A stretch of DNA of 19,289 nt from an uncultured Clostridia bacterium (lineage in GTDB: Bacteria > Bacillota > Clostridia > Christensenellales > Aristaeellaceae): positions 1-19,289 of the forward strand of contig CAMKAE010000016.1 in the NCBI GenBank assembly GCA_946410395.1. Direction: 5' to 3'. Below are positions 14,303 through 19,289 of this stretch, piece after piece. Position numbers and translations under genes: made by a program. The notes below the pieces were generated by a model. That model had not been told where the DNA came from. It worked only from the letters and a program-made list of their open reading frames with translations, and did no database searches. The number at the start of each line of letters is the position of its first letter. The first letter of the stretch is position 1.

Positions 14303-14352
14303 CGGCCCCGGCCCGGCCGGAGGCGCCCATCCATAAACGGAGGTGAATCCCC

Positions 14353-16488
14353 ATGAGCACAGCCAAGCACAAGCTGATCATCGTCGAGTCTCCCGCCAAG
14401 GCGCGGACCATCAGCAGGTTTCTGGGGCGCGGATACAAGGTGGAAGCATCCCAGGGACACGTCTGCGACCTGCCCAAGTCCCAGCTAGGCGTGGACGTCG
14501 ACAACGATTTTGAGCCCAAGTACATCACGATCCGCGGGCGCGGCGACATCCTGGCCCGGATCCGCAAGGAGGCAAAGAACGCCTCCCAGATCTACCTGGC
14601 CACAGACCCTGACCGCGAGGGAGAGGCCATCTCCTGGCACCTGGCCCATGTGCTGGGCATTCCGGAGGACAACCCCTGCCGGATCGAGTTCCACGAGGTG
14701 ACCAAGACGGCCATCCAGAATGCCATCAAGCACCCCCGGACCATCGACATGGGCCGGGTGGACGCCCAGCAGGCCCGCCGCGCGCTGGACCGGCTGGTGG
14801 GCTACCAGATCAGCCCGCTGCTGTGGACGAAGGTCAAGAAGGGCCTGTCGGCAGGGCGGGTGCAGTCCGTGGCCACACGGATGGTGGTCGCCCGCGAGGA
14901 GGAGATCGAGGCCTTCATCCCGGAGGAGTACTGGGATGTGTCCGCGACCGCAGCGGTGAGCGGAACGGGCGACAAAAAGAAAAACAGCTTCCCCGTGCGC
15001 CTGCAGAGCGTCGACGGAAAGAAAACCCCGCTCGCCGGCGGCGAGGAGGCCAATGCCGCCGCGGATCGCCTGCGGAAGGCGGCCTTCAAGGTGACGGACG
15101 TGCGCCTGGGCGAGAAGAGGAAGACGCCTGCCGCTCCCTTTACCACCTCCAGCCTGCAGCAGGAGGCCAGCCGGAAGCTGAACTTCCCCACGGCCAAGAC
15201 CATGCAGGTGGTGCAGACGCTCTATGAAGGCGTCGACCTGGAAAACGAGGGCACGCAGGGCATCGTCACCTACATCCGTACCGACTCCGTGCGGATCAGC
15301 GACGAGGCCATGAGCGCGCTGCGGGCTTATATTCCCGCCCGCTACGGCGCGGAATACCTGCCCGAGACCCCCAATGTCTACAAAGGCCGCGCCAACGCGC
15401 AGGACGCCCACGAGGCCATCCGCCCCACGAGCGTGGAGCGCACCCCGGAGAGCATCAAGGACTCGCTGACCAAGGACCAGTTCAACCTGTACCGGCTGAT
15501 CTACAACCGCTTTATCGCCAGCCAGATGGCGCCGGCCCTCTACGACACCATGACGGCGGAGATCGGGGGAGACGGCTGCGTGCTGCGCTTCTACGGCGAG
15601 CACAAGCGCTTCCAGGGCTTCACCGCGGTCTATGAGGAGAGTACCGACGAGACCGCGGCTTCGTCGGAGATCCGCCTGCCCGCGCTGGAAAAGGGCCAGA
15701 AGGTCGCGGTCACCGACGTTCAGGCAGAGCAGCACTTCACCCAGCCGCCGCCCCGCTACACCGAGGCCAGCCTGGTGCGCACCATGGAGGAGCGCGGCAT
15801 CGGCCGGCCCTCCACCTATGCGCCGACCATCACCACCATCATCGCCCGGGGCTATGTGAGCCGCGAGAAGAAGCGCCTGTATCCCACGGAGCTCGGCCGC
15901 ATGGTGAACACCATGATGGAGGACTACTTCACGGACATCGTGGACATGGATTTCACCGCCGAGCTGGAGACCCAGCTGGACGAGGTGGAGACCGGCCACA
16001 AGGACTGGAAGGAGATCCTGCGCGGCTTCTATCCCGCCTTTGCCTCCGACCTGAAGGTGGCCGAGGCCGAGATCGAAAAGGTGGAGATCAAGGACGAGCA
16101 GAGCGACGTGCCCTGCGACAAGTGCGGCGCGATGATGGTCTACAAGATGGGCCGGTACGGCCGCTTCCTGGCCTGCCCGAATTTCCCCGAATGCCGCAAC
16201 ACCAAGCCGATCGTGACCTACATCCCGGTGCCCTGCCCCAAGTGCGGCGCGCGCCTGATGGAGAAGATCTCCACCCGCAGCCACCGCAAGTTCTACGGCT
16301 GCGAGCGCTATCCCGAGTGCGATTTCGTAAGCTGGGAGCGCCCGGTGGCGGAGAAGTGCGGGAAGTGCGGCAGTTACATGGTGCTCAAGATCGGCAACAA
16401 GGGCGAAGCCTGGCACCTGTGCGCCAACGAGAACTGCCGCAACAAGGTGGAGGTCGCCCGGCCCGAGGAGGGCGAGGACGATGCCTGA
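14353..16488 (+). CDS. topA: DNA topoisomerase I (type IA)
   Basis: TopA relaxes negative supercoils by transient single-strand cleavage through a 5'-phosphotyrosine. The 711-aa protein has the TOPRIM domain (IIVESPAKA at 9-17 with Glu12; TDPDREGE at 84-91), the central toroid, and catalytic Tyr307 in TYIRTDSVRIS. The C-terminus carries three four-cysteine zinc ribbons from about residue 588: PCDKCG with CPNFPEC, PCPKCG with CERYPEC, and KCGKCG with CANENC. An acidic tail follows. ATG 14353 lies six bases after GGAGGTGA. The 50-bp gap after dprA shows no terminator, and the 3' end overlaps trmFO by eight bases, so all are probably co-transcribed. Confidence 0.98.
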   Translation: MSTAKHKLIIVESPAKARTISRFLGRGYKVEASQGHVCDLPKSQLGVDVDNDFEPKYITIRGRGDILARIRKEAKNASQIYLATDPDREGEAISWHLAHVLGIPEDNPCRIEFHEVTKTAIQNAIKHPRTIDMGRVDAQQARRALDRLVGYQISPLLWTKVKKGLSAGRVQSVATRMVVAREEEIEAFIPEEYWDVSATAAVSGTGDKKKNSFPVRLQSVDGKKTPLAGGEEANAAADRLRKAAFKVTDVRLGEKRKTPAAPFTTSSLQQEASRKLNFPTAKTMQVVQTLYEGVDLENEGTQGIVTYIRTDSVRISDEAMSALRAYIPARYGAEYLPETPNVYKGRANAQDAHEAIRPTSVERTPESIKDSLTKDQFNLYRLIYNRFIASQMAPALYDTMTAEIGGDGCVLRFYGEHKRFQGFTAVYEESTDETAASSEIRLPALEKGQKVAVTDVQAEQHFTQPPPRYTEASLVRTMEERGIGRPSTYAPTITTIIARGYVSREKKRLYPTELGRMVNTMMEDYFTDIVDMDFTAELETQLDEVETGHKDWKEILRGFYPAFASDLKVAEAEIEKVEIKDEQSDVPCDKCGAMMVYKMGRYGRFLACPNFPECRNTKPIVTYIPVPCPKCGARLMEKISTRSHRKFYGCERYPECDFVSWERPVAEKCGKCGSYMVLKIGNKGEAWHLCANENCRNKVEVARPEEGEDDA

Positions 16489-17836
16489 GCGCCGCGCCGC
16501 CGTGGTGGGCGCCGGCCTGGCCGGGAGCGAGGCCGCCTGGCAGCTGGCCGAGCGCGGCATCGCGGTCACCCTGTATGAAATGAAGCCCGGCAAGAGCAGC
16601 CCGGCACACCATTCGCCCCTGTTCGCGGAGCTGGTGTGTTCCAACAGCCTGCGCTCCGACCGGCTCACCAACGCGGTGGGCCTGCTGAAGGAGGAAATGC
16701 GCCTGTGCGGTTCGCTGATCATGGCGGCCGCGGATCAGGCGCGGGTGCCGGCGGGCGGTGCCCTGGCCGTGGACCGGGAAGGCTTCTCCGGCTATGTGAC
16801 GGAAAAGCTGCGCAGCCATCCGCTGGTCACGGTGGTGGAGGAGGAGCTGACGGCGATCCCGGACGGCCCGGTGATCATCGCCACGGGCCCGCTGACCTCC
16901 GACGCCATGGCGGCAGCCATCGCGGCGCTGCCGGGGCTTGAGACCCTGAACTTCTACGACGCCGCGGCGCCGATCGTGACGGCGGACTCCATCGACATGG
17001 ACAAGGTCTTCCGCCAGTCCCGCTACGACCGGGGCAGTGATTACCTGAACTGCCCCATGGACGAGGCGCAGTACAATGCCTTCGTGGACGCCCTGCTGAC
17101 GGCGGAGACCGCAGAGGTGCACGGCTTTGAGGAGAGCCGCGTCTTCGAGGGCTGCATGCCCGTCGAATCGATGGCCAGGCGCGGCCGGATGGTGCTGGCC
17201 TTCGGGCCGCTGAAGCCCGTGGGTCTGCGGGATCCCCGCACCGGGCGGGAGCCCTTCGCCGCGGTACAGCTGCGGCAGGACGACGCCGGCGGGACGCTTT
17301 ACAACCTGGTCGGCTTCCAGACCCGGCTGAAATTTCCGGAGCAGCGCCGGGTCTTCGGCATGATCCCCGGCCTGGAGAACGCGGTGTTCGCCCGCTACGG
17401 CGTCATGCACCGAAACACCTTCCTGCAATCCCCGGGCTTCCTGAACCGGAACTTTGAGATGATCAGCCGTCCGGGCTGCTTCTTCGCCGGGCAGATGACC
17501 GGCGTGGAGGGCTATGTGGAAAGCGCGGCCAGCGGCCTGGTGGCCGGTTGCGCCCTGGCGGTGGAGCTAAGCGGCGAAGAGCCGCCGGAATGGCCGGGCT
17601 TCACGGCCCTGGGGGCCATGGGCCGCTATGTGTCCACCCCCAACCGGAGCTTCCAGCCGATGAACTGCGCCTTCGGCCTCATCGACCCGCTGCCCGTGGA
17701 CGCGCAGCACAAGCGCATCCGCAAGAAGGCGGACCGGTATCAGGCCATCAGCGAACGGTCCCTGGCATGGCTGAGGAGCAGGACCTCGCCGGGGGAATCC
17801 GAGACAGAAAGAAAGGATACAAGCGAACATGAGTGA
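16481..17836 (+). CDS. trmFO: tRNA m5U54 methyltransferase, folate/FAD-dependent
   Basis: TrmFO makes 5-methyluridine at position 54 of tRNA using methylenetetrahydrofolate and FADH2 rather than AdoMet. The 451-aa protein starts with a dinucleotide-binding fold (AAVVGAGLAGSEAAWQLAERG, 6-26). Cysteines match the known functional pair: Cys53 in ELVCSNSLRS and Cys225 in VFEGCMPVES, the latter aligning with the nucleophile of the Bacillus enzyme (recalled from the literature). Further signatures are ATGPLTS, FYDAAAPIV, NLVGFQTRLKFPEQ, HRNTFL and GQMTGVEGYVESAASG. A related GidA/MnmG protein would be longer. ATG 16481 overlaps topA by eight bases and has AGGAGG nine bases before it. It overlaps hslV by eight bases. 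Confidence 0.97.
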   Translation: MPERRAAVVGAGLAGSEAAWQLAERGIAVTLYEMKPGKSSPAHHSPLFAELVCSNSLRSDRLTNAVGLLKEEMRLCGSLIMAAADQARVPAGGALAVDREGFSGYVTEKLRSHPLVTVVEEELTAIPDGPVIIATGPLTSDAMAAAIAALPGLETLNFYDAAAPIVTADSIDMDKVFRQSRYDRGSDYLNCPMDEAQYNAFVDALLTAETAEVHGFEESRVFEGCMPVESMARRGRMVLAFGPLKPVGLRDPRTGREPFAAVQLRQDDAGGTLYNLVGFQTRLKFPEQRRVFGMIPGLENAVFARYGVMHRNTFLQSPGFLNRNFEMISRPGCFFAGQMTGVEGYVESAASGLVAGCALAVELSGEEPPEWPGFTALGAMGRYVSTPNRSFQPMNCAFGLIDPLPVDAQHKRIRKKADRYQAISERSLAWLRSRTSPGESETERKDTSEHE

Positions 17837-18365
17837 CTTCAAGGGAACCACGATCTGCGCGGTCCGGCGCAACGGCCAGACGGCCATCGCCGGCGACGGT
17901 CAGGTGACCATGGGCGAGAAGGTGGTCTTCAAGTCCACCGCCCGCAAGGTGCGCCGCCTCTATGACGGCAAGGTGGTGGTCGGCTTTGCGGGCTCCGTGT
18001 CGGACGCCTTTGCGCTGTGCGACAAGTTTGAGGAGAAGCTGACCCAGTGCGGCGGCAACTTGGAGCGGGCGGCTGTGGCCCTGGCCCAGATGTGGCGCGG
18101 GGACCAGACCATGCGCCAACTGGAGAGCCTGATGATCGTGGCGGACAAGGACAGCCTGCTGATGCTCAGCGGCACCGGCGAGGTGATCGACCCGGATGGC
18201 GGCGTGGTGGCCATCGGCTCCGGCGGGAACTACGCCCTGGCGGCGGCGCGGGCGCTGGTGGAGAACACCGATCTCTCCGCGCACGAGATCGCGGAGAAAG
18301 CCCTGCATGTGGCGGCCTCCATCTGTGTGTACACCAACGACAACGTGATCGTCGAGGACGTGTGA
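17829..18365 (+). CDS. hslV: ATP-dependent protease subunit HslV (ClpQ)
   Basis: HslV is the proteasome-like peptidase of the HslUV complex; two hexamers stack and are fed by HslU. The 178-aa product starts MSDFKGTTICAVRRNGQTAI. The expected catalytic N-terminal threonine is Thr7, exposed after removal of a six-residue propeptide ending in Gly6; this is the longer-leader type seen in Bacillota. Other family marks are AGDGQVTMG, KVRRLYDGKVVVGFAGSVSDA and AIGSGGNYALAAARAL. ATG 17829 lies inside the trmFO 3' end with a moderate AAAGGA site 11 bases upstream. hslU follows after 13 bases, so the two are an obvious pair. Confidence 0.97.
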   Translation: MSDFKGTTICAVRRNGQTAIAGDGQVTMGEKVVFKSTARKVRRLYDGKVVVGFAGSVSDAFALCDKFEEKLTQCGGNLERAAVALAQMWRGDQTMRQLESLMIVADKDSLLMLSGTGEVIDPDGGVVAIGSGGNYALAAARALVENTDLSAHEIAEKALHVAASICVYTNDNVIVEDV

Positions 18366-18378
18366 GGAGGGGAGCGCC

Positions 18379-19289
18379 ATGTCTGAACTGACACCGCGGC
18401 AGATCGTCCGCGAACTGGACCGGTATATCATCGGCCAGGACGAGGCCAAGAAGATGGTGGCCATCGCCCTGCGCAACCGCTACCGCCGCTCCCGGGTGGA
18501 GCAGCCCATGCGGGATGAGATCAGCCCCAAGAATATCCTGATGGTCGGCCCCACCGGCGTGGGCAAGACCGAGATCGCCCGCCGGCTGGCCCGGCTGGCC
18601 GCGGCCCCCTTCGTCAAGGTGGAGGCCACGAAGTTCACCGAGGTCGGCTATGTGGGCCGCGACGTGGACTCCATCGTGCGGGACCTGGTGGAGAACGCCA
18701 TCCGCATGGTGCGCGACGAGCACGCCAAACGCGTCGAGCCCCGGGCGAAGGTCCTGGCGGAGGACCGCCTGGTGACCCTGCTGGTCTCCCCGCAGAAAAA
18801 GAAGTCCGGCGGCGGCCTGTCCCTGGATTTCCTGCTGGGACGCAAGTCCGCCGAGAGCGAGCCCTCCGAGGAGGAGCAGCAGGAGCTGAAGGGACGCCGC
18901 GAGGACATTCGCCAGCAGCTGATGCGCGGCGAGCTGGAGGACCGGGAGATCGAGGTCGAGGTGGAGGAGGCCGCGCCCCAGCTCGAGGTGGGCGGCAGCG
19001 CCATCAACCTCGGCGACATGATGGGCGGCATGATGCCCAAGCGCACCAAGCTGCGCAAGGTGAAAGTGAAGGAAGCCCGCAAGATCCTGGAGGCGGAGGA
19101 GAGCGACAAGCTGATCGACTCCGACGCGGTGCAGGAGGAGGCCATCCGCAGGGCAGAGCAGCACGGCATCGTCTTCATCGACGAGATCGACAAGATCGCC
19201 GGCCATCGCAGCGGCAGCGGCCCGGACGTGAGCCGCGAGGGCGTGCAGCGCGACATCCTGCCCATCGTCGAGGGCTCCACGGTGAACAC
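18379..19289 (+). CDS. hslU: ATP-dependent protease ATPase HslU (ClpY), C-terminus cut by window edge
   Basis: HslU is the AAA+ unfoldase that feeds HslV. The visible 303 residues hold the start (LTPRQIVRELDRYIIGQDEAKK), Walker A GPTGVGKT (57-64), the GYVGRD pore-loop motif in ATKFTEVGYVGRDVDS, a variable charged I-domain (about 115-235), and Walker B IVFIDEIDKIAG followed by the conserved SGPDVSREGVQRDILPIVEG. The C-terminal part, including sensor and HslV-contacting tail, lies beyond the right edge. ATG 18379 has GAGGAGGGG six bases upstream. HslU is told from ClpX by the absent N-terminal zinc domain and the I-domain insert. Confidence 0.97.
   Translation, partial: MSELTPRQIVRELDRYIIGQDEAKKMVAIALRNRYRRSRVEQPMRDEISPKNILMVGPTGVGKTEIARRLARLAAAPFVKVEATKFTEVGYVGRDVDSIVRDLVENAIRMVRDEHAKRVEPRAKVLAEDRLVTLLVSPQKKKSGGGLSLDFLLGRKSAESEPSEEEQQELKGRREDIRQQLMRGELEDREIEVEVEEAAPQLEVGGSAINLGDMMGGMMPKRTKLRKVKVKEARKILEAEESDKLIDSDAVQEEAIRRAEQHGIVFIDEIDKIAGHRSGSGPDVSREGVQRDILPIVEGSTVN

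Noticed and set aside
14485..16722. Open frame of 745 codons antisense to topA
   Set aside because: TopA is unmistakable on the plus strand. The antisense translation is rich in Ala, Gly, Leu, His and Arg, as expected from the complement of GC-rich codons, and matches no family I know.
1..19289. CRISPR array, tRNA, rRNA, riboswitch or mobile element
   Set aside because: I saw no regularly spaced repeats, no transposase or integrase motifs, no terminal inverted repeats, and gaps too short for structured RNAs beyond the hairpins listed.

Overview
The window looks like chromosomal housekeeping DNA from a high-GC member of the Bacillota, most likely class Clostridia. The basis is the gene order dprA-topA-trmFO-hslV-hslU, the presence of trmFO, VanW, DUF951, XpaC/TelA and bS21 with Bacillota-type neighbours, strong AGGAGG-type ribosome binding sites, and sigma-A promoters with 17-bp spacers in GC-rich coding DNA. 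The exact lineage cannot be fixed from the sequence alone. There is no rRNA, tRNA, CRISPR array, insertion sequence or prophage gene that I can support. Coding density is very high: the longest gap is about 230 bp (12961-13192) and every gap is described below.

Layout. (1) 1-3052, minus strand: DUF951 protein, then a VanW-domain envelope protein, a CHAP plus peptidoglycan-binding hydrolase and a secreted protein cut by the left edge. The vanW gene has its own promoter. (2) 3169-3930, plus: glutamate racemase murI, fired from a promoter back to back with that of the DUF951 gene. (3) 3990-10735, minus: a probable operon coaE, zinc-ribbon lytic transglycosylase, family 5 solute-binding protein, prmA, rsmE, mtaB, HIT protein, followed by rpsU with its own strong promoter. 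murI and rpsU converge on a shared bidirectional terminator. (4) 10854-12960, minus: xpaC-telA pair with its own promoter and a terminator after telA. (5) 13193-19289, plus: dprA-topA-trmFO-hslV-hslU, with a promoter divergent from xpaC; hslU is cut by the right edge.

How they work together. Two themes recur. One is the cell envelope: murI makes D-glutamate for peptidoglycan, and the CHAP hydrolase, lytic transglycosylase and VanW protein act on or near the wall. The other is translation and its accuracy: prmA methylates L11, rsmE methylates 16S rRNA, mtaB thiomethylates t6A37 in tRNA, trmFO makes m5U54 in tRNA, and rpsU encodes a 30S protein. The right arm adds DNA uptake/recombination (dprA), topology (topA) and proteolysis (hslVU).

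I see no convincing new defence, mobile or biosynthetic system. The more unusual points are the zinc-ribbon/transmembrane/SLT architecture, a peptide-binding protein without a lipobox cysteine whose start lies inside the preceding gene, a VanW-CHAP envelope cluster with acidic tails, the loss of xerC from the dprA-hslU array, A-tracts phased upstream of the rpsU promoter, and palindromes in two promoter or intergenic regions.
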